From: an uncultured Clostridia bacterium
GTDB taxonomy: Bacteria; Bacillota; Clostridia; TANB77; CAG-508
Assembly (NCBI GenBank): GCA_944393455.1
Contig: CALYAH010000140.1
Location: 1-36,923, forward strand
Reading direction: 5' to 3'
DNA length: 36,923 bases
The translations under genes were made by a program, and so were the position numbers. The notes below the pieces were generated by a model that saw only the letters and a list, made by a program, of their open reading frames with translations, had not been told where the DNA came from and made no database searches. Position 1 is the first letter of the stretch, and every line of letters starts with the position of its first letter. Of the stretch, positions 7,500 through 14,665 are shown piece by piece.

Positions 7500-7847
7500 T
7501 TAAACTAAACAGCTTAATTCTTTTTTTACACTTTCTAAAACACTTGCTATTTGTTTGTCTGAATAATCTTTTTGTATTTTTGTTAATTCAGATAAAGCCT
7601 TTTCAATTTTCTTTTCTTGATTTAACGTCCTTTTCATAAACATTAGCTTTTCTTCGTATTCGAAAAGTTTTTTCTCCCCTTTCTTTATGATGTCTCTAAC
7701 GGCTTGTCTTGTTATATTGTTATTTTCTGCAATTTCAGATAGTGACAAGTCATTATTATAGTAATCATCTATGAATTCAAATTGCTTTTCCGTTAAAAGT
7801 TTTCCATAAAACTCACATAACATACTAATTTTTACCTTTTCCTCCAT
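7500..7847 (-). CDS. ylxM: YlxM/p13-family helix-turn-helix protein
   Basis: 115-aa all-helical protein of the UPF0122 (YlxM/p13) family, which in Firmicutes lies before ffh and is associated with SRP function. Visible features are LTEKQFEFIDDYYNNDLSLSE, then a sigma-4-like helix-turn-helix (EIAENNNITRQAVRDIIKKG, about residues 37-56) and a coiled C-terminus. It is the first gene of the operon, 36 bases downstream of a consensus -10, with an AGAGG ribosome binding site. Confidence 0.92.
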   Translation of the reverse strand: MEEKVKISMLCEFYGKLLTEKQFEFIDDYYNNDLSLSEIAENNNITRQAVRDIIKKGEKKLFEYEEKLMFMKRTLNQEKKIEKALSELTKIQKDYSDKQIASVLESVKKELSCLV

Positions 7848-7882
7848 AGTAATTACCTCTTTTCTTTTTGTAATGCTAATAT

Positions 7883-7911
7883 ACTTTACACCATTTTTAC
7901 AGATTTGTCAA
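7883..7911 (-). promoter_or_regulatory. Sigma-A promoter of the ylxM-ffh-rpsP-rplS operon
   Basis: The minus strand has TTGACA (7906-7911) and TAAAGT (7883-7888) spaced 17 bases. Transcription would start about 30 bases before ylxM. The palindromic element 7930-8136 ends 18 bases upstream of the -35. Confidence 0.8.
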
Positions 7912-7929
7912 GTGTTTTAGGCAAAAAAA

Positions 7930-8136
7930 TCGAAAGATTATATATTAAGTTACTGTTCAGCCTTGATTAAAATTTATATTATTAAAAAACACCTTGTGTG
8001 TAGCAACCTATTAATATAAAATAAAATGTAGGTTGCTACTATCGCACTCGCTTTCAGCTCGTTTGGTCGCTTACGCGGTGTTTAAACTAATATAAATTTT
8101 AATCAAGGCTGAACAATAACTATATTAACCTTTCGA
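7930..8136. repeat. 207-bp palindromic (MITE-like) element
   Basis: Perfect 28-bp inverted repeat (7954-7981 and 8088-8115), extended outward imperfectly to TCGAAAG/CTTTCGA at both ends (7930 and 8136). Inside is a second perfect 11-bp hairpin, GTAGCAACCTA/TAGGTTGCTAC, followed by a clearly more GC-rich stretch (about 8043-8080) unlike the surrounding AT-rich DNA. No ORF. It lies between the 53-aa gene and the ylxM promoter. Its architecture (outer inverted repeat, inner hairpin) resembles the element at 3398-3584, but the sequence is unrelated. Confidence 0.85.
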
Positions 8137-8167
8137 ATAGTTTATCTATAATATTTATCTTCTTTCT

Positions 8168-8329
8168 TTATGCACCTACGATAAAGTAATACATGATTCT
8201 AAATAATACAATCATTCCTAAAGCTGCTACTAGAGTAAGTATAACAGTTGCTGCAGGACTTAATTTTGCTCTTTCTACTTCTTTTGTGTTATTCGCATTT
8301 TCTGTTGGATTTTTCTTTTCTTTTTCCAT
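8168..8329 (-). CDS. Small single-pass membrane protein, 53 aa
   Basis: ATG at 8329 with a strong AAAGGAG nine bases upstream; 53 codons ending in TAA at 8168. It reads as a charged/polar N-terminus (MEKEKKNPTENANNTKEVER), then AKLSPAAT and a hydrophobic segment (VILTLVAALGMIVLF) followed by RIMYYFIVGA. It is therefore likely a single-pass inner-membrane protein with a cytoplasmic N-terminus. The family is not recognised. It lies 98 bases after pheT on the same strand and may be transcribed with it or from a TATAAT in the gap that has no good -35. Ribosome binding site plus a clean membrane segment make it a likely real gene. Confidence 0.7.
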   Translation of the reverse strand: MEKEKKNPTENANNTKEVERAKLSPAATVILTLVAALGMIVLFRIMYYFIVGA

Positions 8330-8427
8330 ACATATCTTCTCCTTTGTTCCCTTTTTTTCTAATGCTATTCTATTATATTTTTTTATCTTTGTCTAGTATT
8401 TTTATTATTTAAATTTTTATAAAACAC

Positions 8428-10833
8428 TTATGCCTTTCTTAGTTCTGCTCCTAAATTCTTTTCTAACTCTGTAATAACATTGTTCATAATTGTATTAATT
8501 TCATCATCACTTAATGTTTTGTTTTTATCTCTAAAAATTAAGCTATAAGCAACACTTTTCTTTCCTTCTCCTATTTTATCATCTCTATAAATATCAAATA
8601 GTTTTACACTTTCTAATAATTTTTTACTTTTCTTTGTAATTATTTTTTCTATTTGACCAACTTCAACACTCTCGTCTACAATCATTGCAATATCTCTTTC
8701 TACTGCTGGGAATTTTGGTACTTCTACATATTTTTTATTTGCTTTAGAATATTTTACAATTTTCGTGATATTTGCTTCTAATAGATAAGCTCTTTTTGGT
8801 ATATCATAATTCATTAATACCTCTGGGTGTACTTCACCTAAAGTAGCAATTACATCTGTTCCTACTTTTATATTAGCACATCTTCCTGGATGATAAGATT
8901 CGTTTTTTGTTTCTTTTACTACATCATATCTATTTACATTAACTGTCTCTAATACATTTTCCATTAGCCCTTTTAATGTATAAAAATCAACATCATCCCC
9001 ATACATACCTATTGTTAAAATATTTTCTTGTAATGGCACTTCTCCATTTTGCACTTCATTATTAATATTTCTATAATTTCTTGAAACATCAAATAATTTT
9101 GCGTTTTGATTTTTCTTATTTGCATTTATTGCTAATGTTTGCATCATACTTGGAACAGTTGTTGGTCTCATTAATTTGTATTCATCACTTAATGGATTCA
9201 TAATTGTAATTGATTTTTTTATTAATTCTTCATTAATTTTTGATTTTTCTAAGTCCTTTTCACTAACAAATCCATATGTGTATATTTCTGAAAGTCCACT
9301 ATTAACTAGAACCTCTTTAATTGCTTTTTCGATTTTTTGTTCTTTATTTCTAATTCCTAAAGTTGTATCTGCTTTAATTAGAGTTGTTTCTAATTTGTCG
9401 TATCCATAAATTCTAAGTATCTCTTCTGCCAAATCTGCCACAAACTCTAAATCCATTCTAAAATATGGAGCAATTGCTATATCATTTTCAACTTTGATAT
9501 CTAATTGTTCTAATATGTTAATCATATCTTGTTTTTCTATATTAGTTCCTAATAGATTATTAATTTTGTCAACATCTAATTTTATTTTATTTATTTTTTG
9601 TTTAGTTGGATAAACATCTATTTTTCCTTCAACTACTTCTCCTGCTCCAATAAGCTCTACTAATTCTACCGCTCTATTAACAGCTCTTAAAGCATTTTCT
9701 GAAGATAATCCTTTTTCAAATCTTGAAGATGCTTCTGTTCTTAACCCAACTTTTTTAGCTGTTTTTCTTACACTTCCACCATAAAATACAGCTGACTCAA
9801 ATACTACAGTTTGTGTGTCATTTTCAATTTCTGAATTTAAACCTCCCATTACACCTGCAATGGCAACTGCTTTTTTCTCATCTGCAATTACTAAGTTGTT
9901 TTCATCTAGTTCTCTTTCTTGTTCATCTAAAGTTGTAATTTTTTCACCATTTTTAGCACGTCTAACTGTAATATGCTTTCCTTCGATAGAATTAATATCA
10001 AAAGCATGCATTGGTTGACCCATTTCTAACATAACATAGTTTGTAATATCTACTATGTTGTTAATACTTCTTACTCCACAAGCTTTTAATCTTCTTCTCA
10101 TCCATTCTGGTGATGGCGCTATTTTTACATTTTTAACTACTCTTGCTATATATCTATAACATAAATCTGGAGCTGTAATATCTACTCTCAAGCCTTCTAT
10201 TTCTTTTTTGTCTTCTACTTTCATTTCGTCAATATTTTTTCTAGGATTTTTAAATTCTTTTCCTAAAGAAACCGCTACTTCTCTTCCTAAACCTTCAATA
10301 GACAAACAATCTGGTCTATTTGGTGTGATTTCAAAATCAATAATGTCTTCTTTTAAATTTAATACTTCTACAATATCTTTTCCTAGCTCTTTTTCTAAGC
10401 TTTTGTCTAAAATCATAATTCCGTTTTCAATTTGTCCTGGATAATCTGTAACTGTTAACCCTAACTCTCCAACAGAAAAAATCATTCCACAAGATTCTTT
10501 TCCTCTTAATAGTCCTTTTTTTATTTTCACTCCACCTGGCAATTCAGAACCATCTTTCGCAATTGGAACAATATCGCCTTCTTTTATATTATCGGCTCCT
10601 GTTACTATTTGAACCTTTTCATTTCCTAAATCCACTTGTGTTACCACTAGATGGTCTGAATCTTCATGTTTTTTGATTTCTAATATTTTTCCTACCACCA
10701 CATTTTTTATGTCATTTCCTTTTTGCTCTATTGTCTCTACCTTAGAGCCTGTCATTGTTAAGATGTCTCCTAGTTTTACACTATCAACATCAATATCACT
10801 ATATTCTTCTAACCATTCAATACTTGCCTTCAT
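8428..10833 (-). CDS. pheT: Phenylalanine--tRNA ligase beta subunit
   Basis: Large subunit of the alpha2-beta2 phenylalanyl-tRNA synthetase, 801 aa. Domains in order: tRNA-binding OB-fold (VVVGKILEIKKHEDSDHLVV, about 40-150), B3/B4 editing domain that clears Tyr-tRNA-Phe (about 205-395, TNYVMLEMGQPMHAFD, EKITTLDEQER), B5 (about 400-465), the catalytic-like core and the C-terminal ferredoxin-fold anticodon-binding domain (VPKFPAVERDIAMIVDE to the end). The start is set at the ATG at 10833 with GAGGAG eight bases upstream; the ATG at 10863 overlaps the upstream gene and adds a non-family leader. Downstream of pheS in the T-box operon, but separated from it by a palindrome and a small gene. Confidence 0.96.
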   Translation of the reverse strand: MKASIEWLEEYSDIDVDSVKLGDILTMTGSKVETIEQKGNDIKNVVVGKILEIKKHEDSDHLVVTQVDLGNEKVQIVTGADNIKEGDIVPIAKDGSELPGGVKIKKGLLRGKESCGMIFSVGELGLTVTDYPGQIENGIMILDKSLEKELGKDIVEVLNLKEDIIDFEITPNRPDCLSIEGLGREVAVSLGKEFKNPRKNIDEMKVEDKKEIEGLRVDITAPDLCYRYIARVVKNVKIAPSPEWMRRRLKACGVRSINNIVDITNYVMLEMGQPMHAFDINSIEGKHITVRRAKNGEKITTLDEQERELDENNLVIADEKKAVAIAGVMGGLNSEIENDTQTVVFESAVFYGGSVRKTAKKVGLRTEASSRFEKGLSSENALRAVNRAVELVELIGAGEVVEGKIDVYPTKQKINKIKLDVDKINNLLGTNIEKQDMINILEQLDIKVENDIAIAPYFRMDLEFVADLAEEILRIYGYDKLETTLIKADTTLGIRNKEQKIEKAIKEVLVNSGLSEIYTYGFVSEKDLEKSKINEELIKKSITIMNPLSDEYKLMRPTTVPSMMQTLAINANKKNQNAKLFDVSRNYRNINNEVQNGEVPLQENILTIGMYGDDVDFYTLKGLMENVLETVNVNRYDVVKETKNESYHPGRCANIKVGTDVIATLGEVHPEVLMNYDIPKRAYLLEANITKIVKYSKANKKYVEVPKFPAVERDIAMIVDESVEVGQIEKIITKKSKKLLESVKLFDIYRDDKIGEGKKSVAYSLIFRDKNKTLSDDEINTIMNNVITELEKNLGAELRKA

Positions 10834-10850
10834 ATTTACTCTCCTCTTTT

Positions 10851-11222
10851 TTATTTTACCCAATCTTGTGATTGAGTGTCTTTTCGCTTTTGATAATTTT
10901 TAGCAGCTTGCCAATTGTTATAATTTACCACATTGTTTGTTCTTTTAGTATTATCCATATTTTTATAAATACCATTTCCTGATATTTCATTTAGAAAGTC
11001 CTTTCTTGGATTTTCTGTAAAATTGCCTTGATTTGCCCTATTTACTTTATATTGATTTATATCTTTTGCTACTTCTTCTTGCGTTACTATTCTATATCCA
11101 TTTCCTTCTGGTTTTGCAGTATAATTATATTTTCCTCTTTTTTCTAACTTTTCTAACTCTGTCATTGCTGCTTTTAAAGAATATATCTTATTCTTTTCGC
11201 CAAATAATCCTAATAATCCCAC
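10851..11222 (-). CDS. Unrecognised 123-aa protein between pheS and pheT
   Basis: No family recognised. Start chosen at GTG 11222, ten bases after AAGGAG; the frame stays open upstream to 11384 only because it runs through a palindromic repeat whose translation is not gene-like. The product begins (V)GLLGLFGEKNKIYSLKAAMTELEKLEKRG, then KYNYTAKPEGNGYRIVTQEEV, and ends in an Asn/Gln/Lys-rich polar region. No signal peptide, membrane segment or cysteine is present. The stop lies 17 bases before the pheT ATG, so translation of the two is probably linked. ATA precedes the GTG and may be a mutated ATG. A cytosolic protein of unknown role. Confidence 0.6.
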   Translation of the reverse strand: MGLLGLFGEKNKIYSLKAAMTELEKLEKRGKYNYTAKPEGNGYRIVTQEEVAKDINQYKVNRANQGNFTENPRKDFLNEISGNGIYKNMDNTKRTNNVVNYNNWQAAKNYQKRKDTQSQDWVK

Positions 11223-11242
11223 TATTTTAACACTCCTTAGAT

Positions 11243-11376
11243 GTTTTTTGAGAAGAGATGTTTTTTGGGACGGAGTAAAAAAACATCTCCTTTTTCTTTT
11301 TATTTTTATTGATATTGTTTTATCTGAAAGATGTTTTTTTACTCCGTCCCAAAAAACATCTTCTCTCAAAAAAACT
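11243..11376. repeat. Nested palindromic element inside the pheS-pheT operon
   Basis: Perfect 33-bp inverted repeat (11256-11288 and 11329-11361), extended imperfectly outward by TTTTTTGAGAAG-type sequence to about 11243 and 11376. Each 33-bp arm is itself a hairpin: AGATGTTTTTT and its complement flank the cores GGGACGGAGT / ACTCCGTCCC. The element therefore can fold as one long hairpin or as two smaller ones. It lies 13 bases below the pheS stop and removes direct pheS-pheT coupling. It carries no gene of its own. Confidence 0.87.
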
Positions 11377-11389
11377 CTTCTCAAAAAAA

Positions 11390-12409
11390 TTAAAATTGTT
11401 TTAAAAATCTAACATCATTTTCAAATAATAATCTCATATCTTCAATTCCAAATTTTGCCATAGCTATTCTTTCTACACCAAATCCAAAAGCAAACCCTGA
11501 ATATTCTTCTGGATCTATGCCGCAATTTTTTAGAACATTTGGATGTACCATTCCACATCCTAAAAGTTCTATCCAACCTTCTCCTTTACATACTCTACAT
11601 CCTTTTCCTCCACATACAAAACATGATACGTCAGCTTCTGCACTTGGTTCTGTGAATGGAAAATGATGTGGTCTAAATCTAATTTTTGTATTTTCTCCTA
11701 AACATTTTTTAGCAAACATTTCTAATGTTCCTTTTAAATCTGTCATAGAAATGTCTTTATCTACTACCAATCCTTCTACTTGGTGAAACACTGGTGAATG
11801 TGTTGCATCTACACTGTCTGAACGATAAACTGCTCCTGGACAAATAATTTTAATTGGTGGTTTTTGATTTTCCATTACTCTCGCTTGTACTGGTGATGTC
11901 TGACTTCTTAATAAAATATCTTCTGTAATATAAAATGTATCTTGGATATCTCTTGCTGGATGATCTGGTGGTGTGTTTAGTTTGTCAAAGTTATATATTG
12001 CTTTTTCTACCTCTGGTCCATCTGCTATTTCATATCCCATTCCTAAAAATATTTCTTCTACTTCATTAATAATTTGTGTAATTGGATGTAATGAGCCTAG
12101 TGTTATTTTTTTACTTGGTTCTGTAACATCTATATTCTCTGTTTCTAATTTTTTTAATAATTCTTTCTTTTGTAATTCTTTTTCTTTTTGTTCAAATAAA
12201 AGAGTTAGTTTATCTCTTACTTGATTTACTAAACTACCAATGACTGGTCTTTCTTCTGGGCTTAATTTTCCCATTGTTCTTAACACTGCTGTTAATTCAC
12301 CTTTTTTTTTTTTATTTTTTACTTTTAACTCATTTAATAGTTTAATATCTTCACATTCTTTTATACTATTTTGTGAAGCCTCTTCTATTTTCAAAATTTC
12401 CTCTTTCAT
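11390..12409 (-). CDS. pheS: Phenylalanine--tRNA ligase alpha subunit
   Basis: Catalytic subunit of phenylalanyl-tRNA synthetase, 339 aa. It has an N-terminal coiled coil (about 1-95) that contacts tRNA, then the class II core: HPITQIINEVEEIFLGMGYE, the motif 2 region (RTSPVQAR-like sequence SQTSPVQARVM and ICPGAVYRSD), RFRPHHFPFTEPSAEADV and motif 3 GFGVERIAMAKFGIEDMR. A CFVCGGKGCRVCKGEG cysteine cluster, common in this subunit in clostridia, lies near residue 265. AAGGAG precedes the ATG. Regulated by the Phe T-box leader upstream; the unknown 113-aa gene lies between leader and pheS. Confidence 0.97.
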   Translation of the reverse strand: MKEEILKIEEASQNSIKECEDIKLLNELKVKNKKKKGELTAVLRTMGKLSPEERPVIGSLVNQVRDKLTLLFEQKEKELQKKELLKKLETENIDVTEPSKKITLGSLHPITQIINEVEEIFLGMGYEIADGPEVEKAIYNFDKLNTPPDHPARDIQDTFYITEDILLRSQTSPVQARVMENQKPPIKIICPGAVYRSDSVDATHSPVFHQVEGLVVDKDISMTDLKGTLEMFAKKCLGENTKIRFRPHHFPFTEPSAEADVSCFVCGGKGCRVCKGEGWIELLGCGMVHPNVLKNCGIDPEEYSGFAFGFGVERIAMAKFGIEDMRLLFENDVRFLKQF

Positions 12410-12436
12410 GCATCTAACTCCTTTTCTTTACATTTT

Positions 12437-12778
12437 TTAATATGGCCTATACGTTTTTGTTTCTTTATATTGTCCATATTGACGACCATAATATTTTTCT
12501 AATCGATTTTTTGTTTTACTTTTATTTTCATTCTTTTCTTGTAATAGTAATGGTTTCTTACTTTTTCTTCTAAAATAAATTTTTATTTTATTCCATATTG
12601 TATTTTTATTTTCAAAATAAAAAGTAATGACATACACGCCAAATTGATTTAGCTGTATATCTACTTTAACATCTTTTTTAGGAAATTCTTTTTTTGTTTC
12701 TTCAATATTTTTTTCTATTTCTTGATTGCTATATATTTTGGAATCAAAATAATATTTCAAACATTTTTCTCGATTCAT
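12437..12778 (-). CDS. Unrecognised 113-aa protein, first gene of the T-box operon
   Basis: Not recognised. Lys-rich basic protein: an N-terminal helical part (CLKYYFDSKIYSNQEIEKNI), then KDVKVDIQLNQFGVYVITFYF, which looks like two beta strands, and a basic, probably disordered C-terminus (KIYFRRKSKKPLL, ending YRPY). No membrane segment. AAAGGAT lies about 10 bases before the ATG, a modest ribosome binding site. It is 55 bases downstream of the T-box terminator and 27 bases before pheS, so it must be read from the same phenylalanine-controlled transcript. Confidence 0.6.
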   Translation of the reverse strand: MNREKCLKYYFDSKIYSNQEIEKNIEETKKEFPKKDVKVDIQLNQFGVYVITFYFENKNTIWNKIKIYFRRKSKKPLLLQEKNENKSKTKNRLEKYYGRQYGQYKETKTYRPY

Positions 12779-12833
12779 TTATATCAACATCCTTTATTAA
12801 ATTTTATTTAAAATTCAATTTGTCCTTTGATTC

Positions 12834-13091
12834 AAAAAAACCATTTCCCCCTATTACACATAGGACGAAATGGTCATCTTTCGTGGTACCACCTAATTTC
12901 ATTAGCTTTACTAATCTCATTCAAGTTTTAACGGTTCAACCGCTTTCTCCTACTTTTTTATTTTCAGAAAAAGACCTCAAAAGTGAAATTTCTATATATG
13001 TAATATCAATGACTTCCAGCCTAGGTCATTTTCTCTTTTCATATTATTTCATATATATACTTTGCTTTTTCATCGGCTTTATTAATTCACA
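12834..13091 (-). promoter_or_regulatory. T-box riboswitch leader for phenylalanine
   Basis: The minus strand carries the canonical T-box AGGTGGTACCACG (12882-12894), which base-pairs the acceptor end of uncharged tRNA. It is followed by a terminator with arms ACCATTTC (12867-12874) and GAAATGGT (12840-12847), extended inward by GTCCTAT/ATAGGGG, and a run of T. The upstream part has stem I-type motifs, and the specifier region reads GAAATTTCACTTTTGAGG (about 12970-12990), giving specifier codon TTC (Phe) followed by A. Uncharged tRNA-Phe would stabilise the antiterminator and switch on the pheS operon. This agrees with the downstream genes. Confidence 0.95.
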
Positions 13092-13097
13092 AATATA

Positions 13098-13126
13098 ATT
13101 TTAACATATTTTTCCTTCTTTTTCAA
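13098..13126 (-). promoter_or_regulatory. Sigma-A promoter of the T-box/pheS operon
   Basis: TTGAAA (13121-13126) and TAAAAT (13098-13103) with a 17-base spacer on the minus strand; transcription would begin near 13091, just before stem I of the T-box leader. Confidence 0.8.
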
Positions 13127-13155
13127 TACTTTTTTAATTTTTTTTGAAGAAATTG

Positions 13156-13183
13156 TTGTATATTTTTTCAGTTGTGTTAAAAT
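13156..13183 (+). promoter_or_regulatory. Promoter of the VWA surface-protein gene
   Basis: TTGTAT (13156-13161), 16-base spacer, then an extended -10 TGTTAAAAT with -10 at 13178-13183. It is divergent from the T-box promoter. An AAGGAG ribosome binding site lies about 12 bases before the ATG at 13227. Confidence 0.55.
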
Positions 13184-13226
13184 AGTTATATATTATACAA
13201 ATTAAATGAAGGAGTGAAATATTTAT

Positions 13227-14573
13227 ATGAAAAAGAAAATTTTTATAACTGTATTTCTATTATGTATTTTATTAGCAAACATCTCTTTTGCTTCATATAG
13301 TACTGTAACTATGAGTGTAGTAGAAGAACCTGTTTGCACAATTGAATTTGGAGAACATTCAAAATTTGAAAAGAAACTAGTTGCAAAAAATTTGAATAAT
13401 AAAGAAGTAACTTTACAATTACAAGTAACAAACGAAGAAGAAGCTTTAAAACCTACTGGTGAAATTGTACTAGTACTTGATAACTCTGATAGTATGAATG
13501 AAGAAGTTTCAACTGGCGGAACAAGAAAAGATTTAATATTCAATTCTGCTAAAACATTAGTATCTAATCTTTTAGAGGATAACGAAAGTTTAAAAGTTGG
13601 ACTTGTTACTTTCTCTACTAATACAGATGTTTCAAAAGAAGGTACTATTGAAGACGCAAGTGTTCTTTCAACTTTAAGTAATGATGTTACAGCTTTAACA
13701 AATGCTATTTCTAATATCGAAGCAAATGGTCCTAGAACAGACTTACAAGCCGGATTATCATTAGCTAGTAGTCAATTTTCCGAAGAAGCTAACAATAAAT
13801 ACATCATTGTATTAACTGATGGTGTACCAAACGTTGCAATTGATTATGATAAAACTTATTATTCTGATGATGTAATCGCAAAAACAAAATCTCAATTACA
13901 AACATTAGATGCTAATGGAATCGATGTTGTAACTATGTTAACTGGTATCGACGATGAAAATTATGTACCAGTTGGTGTTTCTAAGTCTTTTGGACAAATA
14001 ATTTCTGAAATATTTGGAACATCAGAAAATCCAACAGTTGGAAAATTCTATTATGTTACAGATGACAAAGTAGAAACAACTATTACAACTGATATTTATA
14101 ATTCTTTATTACCAATTTCAAGAGTTTACAAAGATATTACAGTTGTAGATTATTTCCCACAAGAAATCATTGATAATTTTGACTTTGCCTATGTATCAGA
14201 AGCAAATATTGGAACAATCTCAGCAGAAGTAGATAAAACAAATAATTCAATTACTTGGACAATACCAGAGCTTGCAAGTGGTGAAACAGCAACTGTACAA
14301 TATACATTAAAATTAAAAGAAGACTTTTCTAGCAGTATTGTTGATAAAATATTAGATACTAATGAAAAAGTAGATATTACTTATACAGATTTTAATGATG
14401 AAGAACAAGCAAAAACATCTGATGTTACACCAAAATTAAAGCTTACCGAACCACCTGCTGAATTACCAAAAGCTGGTATGACAACATTATTAATTACAGC
14501 TAGTGTATTAGTTGTTGGATTCCTTGTATTCTCATTTATAAAATGGAGAAATCTTAATAGAAATATAAAATAA
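13227..14573 (+). CDS. Secreted VWA-domain surface protein with LPxTG-type anchor
   Basis: 448 aa. Sec signal peptide (KKKIFITVFLLCILLANISFA, residues 2-22). The von Willebrand factor A domain (about 78-310) has an intact metal-ion-dependent adhesion site: DNSDS at 85-89, a Thr in GPRTDLQAG and LTDGVP. A beta-rich domain of the cell-surface repeat kind follows (about 315-400, ASGETATVQYTLKL). The end is a sortase signal: LPKAG at about 413-417, a hydrophobic segment and a basic tail KWRNLNRNIK. LPKAG differs from LPxTG by A for T, as in sortase C/pilin-type substrates. The layout resembles adhesive pilus tip or backbone proteins, but no sortase gene is in the window. Monocistronic, with own promoter and terminator. 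Confidence 0.88.
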   Translation: MKKKIFITVFLLCILLANISFASYSTVTMSVVEEPVCTIEFGEHSKFEKKLVAKNLNNKEVTLQLQVTNEEEALKPTGEIVLVLDNSDSMNEEVSTGGTRKDLIFNSAKTLVSNLLEDNESLKVGLVTFSTNTDVSKEGTIEDASVLSTLSNDVTALTNAISNIEANGPRTDLQAGLSLASSQFSEEANNKYIIVLTDGVPNVAIDYDKTYYSDDVIAKTKSQLQTLDANGIDVVTMLTGIDDENYVPVGVSKSFGQIISEIFGTSENPTVGKFYYVTDDKVETTITTDIYNSLLPISRVYKDITVVDYFPQEIIDNFDFAYVSEANIGTISAEVDKTNNSITWTIPELASGETATVQYTLKLKEDFSSSIVDKILDTNEKVDITYTDFNDEEQAKTSDVTPKLKLTEPPAELPKAGMTTLLITASVLVVGFLVFSFIKWRNLNRNIK

Positions 14574-14588
14574 TATATAAAAATAATT

Positions 14589-14638
14589 AAAAAGGAAGTA
14601 TGTAGAAAGATAATAATTTTTTTACATCCTTCCTTTTT
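14589..14638. terminator. Bidirectional terminator between the VWA gene and eno
   Basis: Arms 14589-14604 and 14623-14638 pair over 16 bases with one mismatch (AAAAAGGAAG stem base, GTATGTA/TACATCC top). A-run on one side and T-run on the other make it functional for both converging genes. Confidence 0.85.
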
Positions 14639-14665
14639 CATATTAATATATTGCTTTTCTTTTTA

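Noticed and set aside
11223..11384. N-terminal extension of the 123-aa gene
   Set aside because: The extra frame is the translation of the palindrome, and a proper AAGGAG site with GTG lies at its inner edge.
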